Shown here one piece after another: positions 17,879-26,478 of a DNA stretch of 64,000 nucleotides. Every line of letters starts with the position of its first letter. The first letter of the stretch is position 1. The translations under genes and the position numbers were made by a program. The notes under the pieces are model-generated. The model had not been told where the DNA came from. It saw nothing but the letters and a program-made list of their open reading frames with translations, and ran no database searches. Origin of the DNA: Bacillus sp. X1(2014) (GTDB lineage Bacteria > Bacillota > Bacilli > Bacillales_B > DSM-18226); contig NZ_VEED01000001.1 of NCBI RefSeq assembly GCF_007678255.1, positions 682,001 through 746,000 of the forward strand, written 5' to 3'.

Positions 17879-18757
17879 TCAAGCCTGATTCTCAGAAGAT
17901 TGATGATCCTCTGCCCATTTATTCACATCTCTTAGTGCAGCAAATGATTTAATAGTTACTCTTTCTTCAAAAATATTTTTGATTGTCCTTACTAAGGGCT
18001 CATCCGGGTCCTTTGTATACAAAAAAATAGTTGTAGGCGCAAGTGATAATAATGGGGCAATCGATGCAGAATCGACATATACAGGATGATTAACTAGTAA
18101 TTTACGGTCAATCAATCTTGTTAATTCAGCACGTTTCATTTCTACAAACTGATCATTATAAAAAGTGATTTCCTCGTCGAGCAATAAATGGAGTACTTCC
18201 ATTTTCGGCTCACGATTCACCAGAAACTCCCGGAGCATTTGCACAAATATTTGATATTCTTGCTCCATCTTATATTCATCAATAGCAATCTCAACATAGC
18301 TTTGCAACGACTGAAAGTACGGACGCAATCTAAATTTGAGAAACGAGTCAAACGAAAAAGAGATATTATCCAAAAAAATATGCTCAATGGCAGATTTAAT
18401 CTGTATCTCTTCATTTGCATCATTCAAGAAAATAGACAAGTCTTCTCTTTGACCCTCGAGAATAGAATCAATAATTTCGATAATTTGTTGCTGTTCTTCA
18501 AATTCATCGTAAAAATAATGGCTTTTTAATATTTCTCTAAACCAATCATCCCGTTTAATATTGGTAATGAATTCGTAAAAAGCATGTTTAACAATTCTGG
18601 AAATTTCTACCGATATCATATTGCCAAAAAATTTAACTATATGTCGATCTTCAATTAGAAGAATAGTTTCTTTGTCATGATTATTTGGTAAGTACTTCAG
18701 CAAGTGGTCATAAAATTTTTCTGCATCCAACTTGCATTGGAAGATGATTTCCGCCAA
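17879..18757 (-). CDS. ytxC: YtxC-like sporulation protein
   Basis: The 292-aa protein matches the putative sporulation protein YtxC by sequence type and by position between dnaI and thrS. It is soluble and rich in charged helices (SHYFYDEFEEQQQIIEIIDS; EEITFYNDQFVEMKRAELTR), without signal peptide or membrane span. A TTG start at 18757 follows GGGGGG by eight bases. Molecular function is unknown. A terminator separates it from dnaI, so it probably has its own promoter. Confidence 0.82.
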   Translation of the reverse strand: MAEIIFQCKLDAEKFYDHLLKYLPNNHDKETILLIEDRHIVKFFGNMISVEISRIVKHAFYEFITNIKRDDWFREILKSHYFYDEFEEQQQIIEIIDSILEGQREDLSIFLNDANEEIQIKSAIEHIFLDNISFSFDSFLKFRLRPYFQSLQSYVEIAIDEYKMEQEYQIFVQMLREFLVNREPKMEVLHLLLDEEITFYNDQFVEMKRAELTRLIDRKLLVNHPVYVDSASIAPLLSLAPTTIFLYTKDPDEPLVRTIKNIFEERVTIKSFAALRDVNKWAEDHQSSENQA

Positions 18758-18865
18758 CCAAATCCCCCCTTTAAGCCAATCTTTGTATTAATATATATGG
18801 GGGACTTAGCTAAAATAGAAGTTAGCTGGTACATGCTTTTGTTATTTACAGAAAAAAAGTATAAA

Positions 18866-18896
18866 AAAAGGACTGCCGACTTGTTTACGACAATCC
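18866..18896 (-). terminator. Terminator of the nrdR-dnaB-dnaI operon
   Basis: On the minus strand AGGATTGTCG-TAAACAA-GTCGGCAGTCC followed by T7, shortly after the dnaI stop. Confidence 0.85.
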
Positions 18897-18920
18897 TAAA
18901 ACTACTTTCTTTAATTTAAA

Positions 18921-19847
18921 TTACCTTCTGTTTGGACCCTCAACCATCACAGGCATACTCAAGGAACGAATTCGCTCCATGATTCGTCTTGCTTTCATTT
19001 TCTCTTCTTCGCCCCTCTGGCTGTAAGTTAGATGATGCTCCAGGCCTTTAAAGTCAAAATTTGATGTGAAAAATGTGGGAAGACTCTCAAGCATTCTAAA
19101 TTGTAAAATAGGACCCAGCACCTCGTCCCTTGTCCAACTTGATACAGCTTCAGCGCCAATATCATCAAGCATGAGGATCGGTTCTTTTTTTAAAGCCTCA
19201 ATTTTTTCATTCAATGTGGAATCCGCGATTGACCCTTTCATCTCTCGCAACAATTCAGGCACATAGACAATCATCGAAGAAATTTGTTTCTTCGCCAATT
19301 CATTGGCAATTGCCCCTAATAAATAAGATTTTCCCACTCCGAATTTTCCATAAAGATAAAGACCTTTTGGTTTTTTTCCTGCCTCATAATTCATTAAGAA
19401 CGTTGCCGCCTGATCTCCGGCATCAAGTCGGCCTGTGTCCGCTTCAAATTCCTCAAAGGATGCTTCCAAGATATCTCTAGGGACATATAAACTCTTGATC
19501 AACTTCTCATTTTTCTTCTTTTCATCAGCCATAATTTTCCTAGGACATTGTTTATAAACAACATCGATAGAATTTCGAGCTAGAACCAAATCAGGGTGAT
19601 ACCCCTTCATAAAATTGATGCAGCCATCAAGGGACTCACATTTATTGCAATCCTTGCTCTGATTGATGTATTCATACAGTTTACTCATACTTTTATCAAT
19701 CATCACAGAATCAATAGCTTCTTGATTCTGTGATAGAAATGCTTTAACATCAGGATTTTGCAGGACTTGCTTCCGCTGTTGTTCATAGCGTTTTTGAAAA
19801 CTTTCATTTGAAGCCAATCTATTTAAGGTTTTATTGATTTTCTCCAA
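18921..19847 (-). CDS. dnaI: Primosomal protein DnaI, helicase loader
   Basis: The 308-aa AAA+ ATPase loads the replicative helicase DnaC at oriC and at restarting forks. The N-terminal helicase-binding region (about 1-105) contains the zinc-binding Cys motif (CNKCESLDGC). The C-terminal AAA+ domain has Walker A (GKFGVGKSYLLGA), Walker B (PILMLDDIGAE) and the arginine-finger region near the C-terminus. It follows dnaB by 12 bp, as in B. subtilis. Confidence 0.97.
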   Translation of the reverse strand: MEKINKTLNRLASNESFQKRYEQQRKQVLQNPDVKAFLSQNQEAIDSVMIDKSMSKLYEYINQSKDCNKCESLDGCINFMKGYHPDLVLARNSIDVVYKQCPRKIMADEKKKNEKLIKSLYVPRDILEASFEEFEADTGRLDAGDQAATFLMNYEAGKKPKGLYLYGKFGVGKSYLLGAIANELAKKQISSMIVYVPELLREMKGSIADSTLNEKIEALKKEPILMLDDIGAEAVSSWTRDEVLGPILQFRMLESLPTFFTSNFDFKGLEHHLTYSQRGEEEKMKARRIMERIRSLSMPVMVEGPNRR

Positions 19848-19859
19848 CTACGGCACCCC

Positions 19860-21248
19860 CTATTTGCGGAACGCTTTTAATTTTTCTTCAATCGCCCGTT
19901 TCTTTGCTTCAACCTCATTGGTAATTCCCTGCGATGGCTCTTTCTTTGCCTCCTGTGTGCCCTCATCAAACCAATCAGGAATTAACTCTGTCCGAATCGG
20001 CTTTTTACTAACTGATTTCCCCGTTTTTTTACTTTCAGCTGCCTTGTGTTCTTCATTTTTCGCGAGTTCCATTGCTTCCTTCACTGTTTTAACCTGCTTC
20101 CTTGCCCAATGACTAGCAATGGATTCGACAAAGCCCTTAGTAAATTTCATGTCCGTTTTTCTCATTGCCACTTCAATTAAAACATTGACAACACCCGGTG
20201 GCAGTTTATATTTAATCATAATTTCTTCTAATGTTTTCAAATTGGCATTCGAAGGCTCTACTCCTCCGGAGAATTCTTTAAAAACGATAAGTGGCGGGGT
20301 CGTTTCGTAAGAACGAATTAACTTTTCCTCCGGGGTTTTCGGTTCAGTTATTTGCGTTTGGTGAACAATAGGCTGGGTTCGGTTAATCAGGCTGGGCAAC
20401 TGGTCATAATTAACAAACTGATACCAATCACGAGCACCTTTTCTTAAGTCTTCAATATCAATTTCATCATGTTCGTTAATAGCACCTAAAATGAAATTTT
20501 TCATTTCTAATGGGGCGATTTGATACAAAAATGCAAGATTACTAATCACAGCTTTCACTTTTGGTGTTAACGCTTTTTTTGGAACGAGTGATTCATTCAG
20601 CCCAGCAGATAACGTATCAAAATCAAACGTGTCTACACCAATTTGAATCGGATTTGATTCCGCCCTTCCGATAAACTGCTGATTTTCTTCCTCATGTAAT
20701 TCTTCAGAAATCCCTTGTATATATTGCATACTGCCTGGGGCCGCCGAAGCAAAGACATCCTGAAAGGCTTTTGTAACATCGACATACTCATCATTGGCCG
20801 GCTTTTGTTGGTCACTAAAAAAGCGTTTTAACCTAGAAAAGTGATTTTTTCCAATTTTACGGTAAAGATATATATTTAGCATTCCATCTAAAAAGAATTG
20901 TTCGGGACTTAGTGGAGGACGAAGTTCATATAAAAAAGACCGTCCTCCTTCATCTGTTTTGACACGGGTCTTTAACAGACCTATGCCTTCCAACTTTAAT
21001 CTTGCTTCGAAAATGTCCTTTAAGTTCATTTCTAAGAGATTCATCAACAGATGGTGTGTGGAGGACTCAGACCAAAGCCGGTTTTCCTCTACCTCTGCCC
21101 AGAGAGTCATATATAAACTAAAGCAAGTTGAACCAATCAAGGGCTGATATAAAAACGTCAGCACTTTACGGTCATAATCATGCAGTAGCCCATCAGCAGT
21201 TACGATATAACGGTCAATAGGAAGAATTTCCTGCCAATGCTGCGCCAT
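19860..21248 (-). CDS. dnaB: Replication initiation and membrane attachment protein DnaB
   Basis: DnaB is the Gram-positive primosomal protein (not the E. coli helicase) that acts with DnaD and DnaI in helicase loading and attaches the origin region to the membrane. From the ATG at 21248 it is 462 aa, beginning MAQHWQEILPIDRYIV; a longer frame adding 14 residues has no family support. DDBH1 region (KVLTFLYQPLIGSTCFSLYM) and DDBH2 region (about 300-400, with IMIKYKLPPGVVNVLIEVA) are visible, then a charged tail. AAGG lies upstream of the start. Confidence 0.95.
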   Translation of the reverse strand: MAQHWQEILPIDRYIVTADGLLHDYDRKVLTFLYQPLIGSTCFSLYMTLWAEVEENRLWSESSTHHLLMNLLEMNLKDIFEARLKLEGIGLLKTRVKTDEGGRSFLYELRPPLSPEQFFLDGMLNIYLYRKIGKNHFSRLKRFFSDQQKPANDEYVDVTKAFQDVFASAAPGSMQYIQGISEELHEEENQQFIGRAESNPIQIGVDTFDFDTLSAGLNESLVPKKALTPKVKAVISNLAFLYQIAPLEMKNFILGAINEHDEIDIEDLRKGARDWYQFVNYDQLPSLINRTQPIVHQTQITEPKTPEEKLIRSYETTPPLIVFKEFSGGVEPSNANLKTLEEIMIKYKLPPGVVNVLIEVAMRKTDMKFTKGFVESIASHWARKQVKTVKEAMELAKNEEHKAAESKKTGKSVSKKPIRTELIPDWFDEGTQEAKKEPSQGITNEVEAKKRAIEEKLKAFRK

Positions 21249-21305
21249 ATTACTACAACCTTCCCCTGTTATAAAGTCAAAAAGAGCCAAAAACCTCTTT
21301 AGCTC

Positions 21306-21767
21306 TTAAGATTTTTCTTTTTTTATTAATTCTTTTAATTCATCAATGAATACATTGATATCTTTAAATTGTCGATAGACAGATGCGAATCTGACATATG
21401 CAACTTCGTCCACGTGTGCTAGCCTGTCCATTACCATTTCACCTATGGCTTCACTCTTTATTTCAGAAATCCCCTGACTGCGCAGGTCTTTTTCAACACC
21501 GTGGGTTATATCTTCTAGTTCCTTTAAGGCCACAGGCCGCTTCTCACAAGCTTTTATCAAGCCTCGTAAGATTTTATCACGACTGAACTCTTCTCTGGTA
21601 CCTTCTTTTTTGACTACAATTAGCGGGATCTCTTCAATCTTCTCAAACGTAGTAAACCGATACCCACATTCTTCACATTCGCGTCTCCTCCGTGTGGCCC
21701 GGCCTTCATCAACAGGCCTGGAATCAAGGACACGTGTACCATAATTTTGACAAGAAGGGCATTTCAT
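21306..21767 (-). CDS. nrdR: Transcriptional repressor NrdR
   Basis: The 153-aa protein represses ribonucleotide reductase genes according to ATP/dATP state. It has the N-terminal zinc ribbon ([18 protein letters not shown]...[12 protein letters not shown]) and the ATP-cone (about 49-139, with [20 protein letters not shown]). The start at 21767 is the ATG adjoining CPSC, with GGAG nine bases upstream. It heads the nrdR-dnaB-dnaI cluster. No NrdR box pair was noticed near these genes. Confidence 0.96.
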   Translation of the reverse strand: MKCPSCQNYGTRVLDSRPVDEGRATRRRRECEECGYRFTTFEKIEEIPLIVVKKEGTREEFSRDKILRGLIKACEKRPVALKELEDITHGVEKDLRSQGISEIKSEAIGEMVMDRLAHVDEVAYVRFASVYRQFKDINVFIDELKELIKKEKS

Positions 21768-21855
21768 TGTAATCAACTCCAAATCTACACTGTATAACCC
21801 GAACTAAACGCTTACTTTCATCTTATAAAAAAGAATATCTTTATACAAGTAAGTA

Positions 21856-22251
21856 TTAGGAGTTTTTTATTCCAACAAAGGTATGTAATTGATTAATTCG
21901 CTCGTAATAAGAAATAATCCGCTTTTTTAAAGCAGGATAAGCACCAAGTATCGAAATTTTTTCAGATGATATATTAAAGTCTACTGCTGTTTCCATTGGT
22001 TTTACAGACACAATAGTAACAATCAGAAAGCATTTAATTGGTTTGTTGATTTCAACAGCAATTTCCCCATGATCTTTAGAAACGGTTGTTATCTGGCAAT
22101 CTGCATCTTCATGGAATAACTTTTCAACTGAATCAAAAACTTGATTGAACTTCGCCTTATAATAATGCGTTTTTAAAGAATCATCCGCAATTCGGTCTGA
22201 AGTCTCAATTTGCTGCTTAAATCTCACAAATAAGTTACCAAACATAGCCAT
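21856..22251 (-). CDS. Conserved-looking cytosolic protein of unknown function
   Basis: A 131-aa soluble protein from the ATG at 22251, which has GGGGAGG six bases upstream. It starts MAMFGNLFVRFKQQIETSDR and mixes alpha and beta segments (IAVEINKPIKCFLIVTIVSV), with no signal peptide, membrane helix or recognisable catalytic motif. It lies between speD and nrdR. I do not recognise the family. Confidence 0.75.
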   Translation of the reverse strand: MAMFGNLFVRFKQQIETSDRIADDSLKTHYYKAKFNQVFDSVEKLFHEDADCQITTVSKDHGEIAVEINKPIKCFLIVTIVSVKPMETAVDFNISSEKISILGAYPALKKRIISYYERINQLHTFVGIKNS

Positions 22252-22307
22252 ACTTTTCCTCCCCAATTGTCTTTGGTCTTATTGTACAACATTTTCGCTT
22301 AAAATAT

Positions 22308-22341
22308 AAAAAGAGGTGTATGTTAAGATACACCTCTTCAC
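22308..22341 (-). terminator. Terminator of speD
   Basis: On the minus strand AAGAGGTGTAT-CTTAAC-ATACACCTCTTTTT, after the speD stop. Confidence 0.93.
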
Positions 22342-22359
22342 TAATTATTTTTATAAAGA

Positions 22360-22740
22360 TTATAGAACTTTTGCCTGTTTTACATGGACAGGACCCATGC
22401 CACGTGGAATTTCTATATTTTCACGTGTTTGGGCATTCAATGCCTCAGAAATATAATCTGCTGCAACATTAGGATCTAAATCGCCGCAAGTGAAGACATC
22501 AATGCTGGCATATCCATGCTCAGGGAAGCTGTGAATAGTTAGATGTGATTCGGAAATAATGACGACACCGCTCACACCTTGTGGAGCAAATTTATGAAAT
22601 GCTACTTCACGGATTTCCGCTCCTGATTTAAGAGCTGCTTCAACAAAAGTCGTTTCAATAAAATTCATATCGTTTAGTTTTTCAAAGTCGCATCCCCATA
22701 GCTCAGAGATCACGTGACGTCCCATTGTTTCCATATTCAT
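22360..22740 (-). CDS. speD: S-adenosylmethionine decarboxylase proenzyme
   Basis: This 126-aa pyruvoyl enzyme makes decarboxylated AdoMet for spermidine synthesis. The proenzyme self-cleaves before Ser in the [20 protein letters not shown] motif to form the pyruvoyl group. FTCGDLDP is also diagnostic. I take the ATG at 22740 (GAGGGGG four bases upstream); the ATG two codons later has better spacing and is also possible. The promoter at 22884-22912 gives an untranslated leader of about 140 nt. Confidence 0.96.
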   Translation of the reverse strand: MNMETMGRHVISELWGCDFEKLNDMNFIETTFVEAALKSGAEIREVAFHKFAPQGVSGVVIISESHLTIHSFPEHGYASIDVFTCGDLDPNVAADYISEALNAQTRENIEIPRGMGPVHVKQAKVL

Positions 22741-22883
22741 TTGTCCCCCTCTAACCTTTTTGTTCTTTCTTGAAATCATGTACAAACGGTATCTTATAAC
22801 TACCACGGGGGAAAGTTAGTCCAGAGAGGTCCTAACCCTTTAAGTAATTAATCGTTACCAATTTCAAGAAGTTCACGATGACT

Positions 22884-22912
22884 AGTATACTTTGTTTATA
22901 TTTTTTTTGCAA
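22884..22912 (-). promoter_or_regulatory. Sigma-A promoter of speD
   Basis: On the minus strand TTGCAA (22912-22907), 17-bp spacer, TATACT (22889-22884). Confidence 0.7.
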
Positions 22913-23022
22913 CCTATCAATATAAAAAACTTTATTAGGACGGGCTTTTTCATCACTTTATAAATAAATTCAACAAAACTATTTTATGCCTAATTACACC
23001 AAAATGGCACGAGATAGCACAA

Positions 23023-23053
23023 AAAAAAGGCTGTCAATCGACAGCTTTTTTTG
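23023..23053 (-). terminator. Terminator of gapB
   Basis: AAGGCTGTC-AATC-GACAGCTTTTTTT; it has runs of A and T on both sides and can act in either direction. It follows the gapB stop on the minus strand. Confidence 0.88.
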
Positions 23054-23058
23054 TTTAT

Positions 23059-24090
23059 TTATCCAACCTTTAATTCGGAGGATTCTGCTATTTTCTGAGC
23101 AACTAACAGTGTGAGATCTACCACACGTGAAGAATAGCCCCACTCATTATCATACCATGCCAAAACCTTTACTTTTCTTGTCCCCATCACCATTGTGGAT
23201 AGACCATCAATGATGGCAGAATGTTCATTGGTATTAAAATCAACAGATACTAACGGTTCCATTGTAAAATCTAAAATGCCTTTTAATGGGCCATTTGCTG
23301 CTTCAATAAAGGCATGATTGACTTCATCCACGGTTACATCTTGTTTAAGATCCACGACTAAATCAACCAGTGAAACGTTTGGTGTTGGAACACGAAGTGA
23401 CATACCATGTAATTTCCCCTTTAACTGTGGTAAAACTAGAGAAATTGCTTTCGCTGCCCCTGTTGTCGTTGGAATGATTGATTGACCGCAAGCACGAGCC
23501 CTCCGTAAATCTTTATGAGGATTATCTATATTTTTTTGATCATTTGTATAGGCATGAATGGTCGTCATTAATCCGCTTTCAATTCCAAATTTATCATCTA
23601 ATACCTTTGCAACAGGTGCAAGACAGTTGGTTGTACATGATGCATTGGAGATAATTTCATGTTCATTAATATCCAGCATTTCTTCATTAACACCCATAAC
23701 AATGGTAACGTCCTCATTTTTTCCTGGTGCAGTTAAGATCACTTTCTTTGCCCCTGCTTCTAAGTGTAATGCTGCCGCTTCACGGGCATTAAACTTCCCA
23801 GTAGCTTCAATCACAATCTCAATCCCGAGCTCTCTCCATGGAAGTTCCTCTGGATTACGACTGCTCAATAATTTAATCCTTTTTCCATTTACAAGCAGCT
23901 CATCATCTAATGGAACAACTTCTCCTTGAAATGGTCCATGATTTGTATCATATTTAAGTAAATGTGCTAATGTTTCTGCAGGATAACTAGCATTTATGGC
24001 TACAACATCAAGCTTATTTTCAAGGATCGCTTTTCTAAAAACCATCCTTCCAATTCTCCCAAATCCATTAATCGCAACTTTTGTCTTCAT
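23059..24090 (-). CDS. gapB: Glyceraldehyde-3-phosphate dehydrogenase, gluconeogenic type
   Basis: The 343-aa GAPDH has the N-terminal Rossmann motif (INGFGRIGRMVFRKAI) and catalytic Cys in SNASCTTNCLAPVAKVL. Position next to speD and coaE and the sequence type point to GapB, the NADP-preferring enzyme used in gluconeogenesis, rather than glycolytic GapA. The position-33 residue after the second strand (NASYPAETLAHLL) lacks the Asp typical of strictly NAD-dependent GapA, which fits. A perfect CcpN-type box overlaps its putative -10. Confidence 0.94.
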   Translation of the reverse strand: MKTKVAINGFGRIGRMVFRKAILENKLDVVAINASYPAETLAHLLKYDTNHGPFQGEVVPLDDELLVNGKRIKLLSSRNPEELPWRELGIEIVIEATGKFNAREAAALHLEAGAKKVILTAPGKNEDVTIVMGVNEEMLDINEHEIISNASCTTNCLAPVAKVLDDKFGIESGLMTTIHAYTNDQKNIDNPHKDLRRARACGQSIIPTTTGAAKAISLVLPQLKGKLHGMSLRVPTPNVSLVDLVVDLKQDVTVDEVNHAFIEAANGPLKGILDFTMEPLVSVDFNTNEHSAIIDGLSTMVMGTRKVKVLAWYDNEWGYSSRVVDLTLLVAQKIAESSELKVG

Positions 24091-24108
24091 TTTGCAACCC
24101 CTTCTGTA

Positions 24109-24154
24109 TTAATGTCATACTTAATACTTGTATTATTGTAATTAGTATAACATA
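24109..24154 (-). promoter_or_regulatory. gapB promoter region with candidate CcpN operators
   Basis: On the minus strand 24154-24144 reads TATGTTATACT, matching the CcpN consensus TRTGHYATAYW at all positions and including a TATACT -10. A weaker copy, TATGACATTAA, lies downstream at 24119-24109. In B. subtilis CcpN represses gapB on glycolytic carbon through two such sites. No good -35 is visible. Confidence 0.6.
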
Positions 24155-24227
24155 TTTAGGTGGAATTGTGATGAATAAAGTGCGGATTTTTAAAATGTTT
24201 TATAATTTAGATAACTTATTAATATAA

Positions 24228-24256
24228 AAAAAGAGAAGGTCACTCCTTCTCCCTAA
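24228..24256 (-). terminator. Terminator of the polA-mutM-ytaF-coaE cluster
   Basis: On the minus strand GGAGAAGG-AGTGA-CCTTCTC followed by T7. Confidence 0.9.
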
Positions 24257-24266
24257 TTATTTCATA

Positions 24267-24872
24267 TTATTTTTTATTGATGCCAAACTGCGCTAAGATT
24301 TCAAGAAGCTGTTTTTTTGTATCCTCGACCGAACCATTATTATTAATTACTGCGTCTGCGAGCCTGAGTTTATCAGCCAATGGCATTTGAGAATGGATCC
24401 TTGCTTCTGCATCCTCAACAGATAGGTTATTTCTCGCGATTAATCTTTTTAATTGAGTTTCATTGTCAACAAATACTAGTAATGTTTTATCCACCATATA
24501 CGTAAGTTTACTTTCAAATAGTAACGGTATATCGAGAACAACCACTTCTTCACCATTCTTTTTCGCCGTTTCGACTTTATCCTTCATTCTTCTTCTGACT
24601 TCTGGGTGAACGATGTCATTTAATAATTGCCGTTTTTCGACTTGATGAAAAATAATCGAGCCCAGTTTAGGCCGATCGATTTCTCCATCGGCTAATAATA
24701 TATCTTCGCCAAACTCAGCAAGGATATTAAAATAAGCCGTTTCACCTTTCATTACCGCAAGGCGTGCTTCAATATCTGCATCAACCACCGTGATATTCAT
24801 TTCTTTAAAAAAGTTAGAGACAGTACTTTTTCCACTGGCAATTCCACCTGTTAAACCGATAACTAATGACAT
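24267..24872 (-). CDS. coaE: Dephospho-CoA kinase
   Basis: CoaE catalyses the last step of CoA synthesis, ATP-dependent phosphorylation of dephospho-CoA. The 201-aa P-loop kinase has Walker A (GLTGGIASGKSTVSNFF), the VVDADIEARL segment, and LID-region arginines (QLKRLIARNNLS). I start at the ATG at 24872, with AGGA seven bases upstream; two in-frame upstream ATGs lack family support. It is the last gene of polA-mutM-ytaF-coaE. Confidence 0.96.
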   Translation of the reverse strand: MSLVIGLTGGIASGKSTVSNFFKEMNITVVDADIEARLAVMKGETAYFNILAEFGEDILLADGEIDRPKLGSIIFHQVEKRQLLNDIVHPEVRRRMKDKVETAKKNGEEVVVLDIPLLFESKLTYMVDKTLLVFVDNETQLKRLIARNNLSVEDAEARIHSQMPLADKLRLADAVINNNGSVEDTKKQLLEILAQFGINKK

Positions 24873-24894
24873 CCCCATATCCTCTTTCTGGTTC

Positions 24895-25530
24895 TTATAA
24901 TTTCCAAATCCCAATGATTATTAATAATATCCCTGGCAAAAAGGTGAACTTTTGAATCCATTCAAATTTATGAAAAAAAGTTCCACTTTTTATTCCTAAA
25001 AGAACAAACAATGAACTCATAATTGCGACAGTAAACGCTAAATAATAAGGAGAGAAGCCAAGCATCGCTGCGCCAATCCCTGCTCCAAAGGCATCCAGCG
25101 ACAAGGCAAACCCTAACATTAACGCCTCAATCCCAGTAATCGTACCAGATTGATCGAAATCAGCCGACATCGGCTTTTTCAATATATTAATGGCTAATCC
25201 TAGGGACTTGATTTCAAAATTCACGATTGTCTTTTCCTGATCTAGTACGTCCTTTTCTTTTTCTGGTCGAAAAAATTGATACAAAACCCAAGCACCAAGA
25301 CCAATTAGGATTATTCCCCCTAGGCTTGCCGTAATTCTTGGTGATAAAACTTTCTCAAGTCCGTGTCCAATTGACACAGCGATCATTAAGGAAATAGCAG
25401 AGCAACTTGCAATAATAATTATTGACCTAAGCGGCATGATCATTTTCCTTAGTCCATAGGTAAATCCTACGCTAAAGCTGTCAAGGCTAAGTGCAAAAGC
25501 CAGGATGAGAAGTGATAACAACTGAACCAT
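24895..25530 (-). CDS. ytaF: Sporulation membrane protein YtaF (MntP-like)
   Basis: The 211-aa polytopic protein has six or so helices and two related halves, each containing a FALSLDSFSVG / FALSLDAFGAG motif, as in the MntP manganese exporter superfamily. YtaF is annotated as sporulation-related; transport activity is unproven. ATG at 25530 with AAGGAGC upstream is preferred over a start 20 residues earlier. It lies between mutM and coaE. Confidence 0.9.
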   Translation of the reverse strand: MVQLLSLLILAFALSLDSFSVGFTYGLRKMIMPLRSIIIIASCSAISLMIAVSIGHGLEKVLSPRITASLGGIILIGLGAWVLYQFFRPEKEKDVLDQEKTIVNFEIKSLGLAINILKKPMSADFDQSGTITGIEALMLGFALSLDAFGAGIGAAMLGFSPYYLAFTVAIMSSLFVLLGIKSGTFFHKFEWIQKFTFLPGILLIIIGIWKL

Positions 25531-25626
25531 GATGTCTAGGGCTCCTTCCACCAAAATCATTACGATAGTATATGGCAGGAGCCTATCCATGGTTAATGTT
25601 ATTCTATTTTCACCTTTTTACTTTTT

Positions 25627-26463
25627 CTATTCTGCTGAGATCTTTTGGCATTGTGGACAGTAATGGGTTCCTCTTCCGCCAACAGTTATTTTTTCTAAAG
25701 GTGTCCCGCACCGTTTACACTCTTCACCCTTTCGACCGTAAGCATATAATTCAAGCTGAAACATTCCAATTTCACCTTGAGAGTTAACATACGATCGAAT
25801 CGTACTTCCCCCTTTTTTAACTGCCTCACTTAAGGTTGCAACAATTTCACGATGAAGAAGGTTAAGTTCATTTGCATCAAGTGTGTTGGCAATACGTTCT
25901 GGATGGATGCCGGCCCTAAAAAGCGCTTCATCCACATAGATATTACCCAATCCCACAAAGACTTTTTGGTCTAATAAAGCGGTTTTAATTTTTCGATTCG
26001 TTTTTTTCAGCTTTTCAGCCAGATACTGAACGGTAAATTCCTCTGAAAAAGGTTCAGGGCCCAGTCCGATTAAGGGCTCCGTTAAAAATTCATCCCCTTT
26101 TTTATAGAGGTGCATGGTTCCAAACTTTCGAACGTCCCGATACCTTAATTCGGTCCCATCTGTAAAATGAAAGAGAACATGTGTATGTTTATCATAGGGC
26201 TCCTTCTTAGGATATAGACCATACTTTCCTTCCATTCTTAAGTGGGAAACTAGAGCGAAATTTCCTGTATAGATAATTAAAAATTTCCCTCTTCTGCCTA
26301 CATCGATAATAGTCTCTCCAATCAAGGCATCGACAAATTGTTCCACTTCAAGTGGGGTTTTTATGATTTTTGGCCAATAGACAGTTATATCCTCGATTGT
26401 TTTATTAACCACTAATTTTTTTAATGTTTTTCGAACGGTTTCTACTTCCGGAAGTTCTGGCAA
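25627..26463 (-). CDS. mutM: Formamidopyrimidine-DNA glycosylase
   Basis: The 278-aa bifunctional glycosylase/AP lyase removes 8-oxoG and formamidopyrimidines. It starts PELPEVETVRKTL with catalytic Pro2 and Glu3, has the conserved Lys (MEGKYGLY region), the H2TH domain (VFVGLGNIYVDEALF) and a C-terminal zinc finger (CKRCGTP...GTHYCPQCQ). The start codon is TTG at 26463, after GGAGGGGG. It lies 15 bp downstream of polA. Confidence 0.97.
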   Translation of the reverse strand: MPELPEVETVRKTLKKLVVNKTIEDITVYWPKIIKTPLEVEQFVDALIGETIIDVGRRGKFLIIYTGNFALVSHLRMEGKYGLYPKKEPYDKHTHVLFHFTDGTELRYRDVRKFGTMHLYKKGDEFLTEPLIGLGPEPFSEEFTVQYLAEKLKKTNRKIKTALLDQKVFVGLGNIYVDEALFRAGIHPERIANTLDANELNLLHREIVATLSEAVKKGGSTIRSYVNSQGEIGMFQLELYAYGRKGEECKRCGTPLEKITVGGRGTHYCPQCQKISAE

Positions 26464-26478
26464 GATAGCCCCCTCCTT

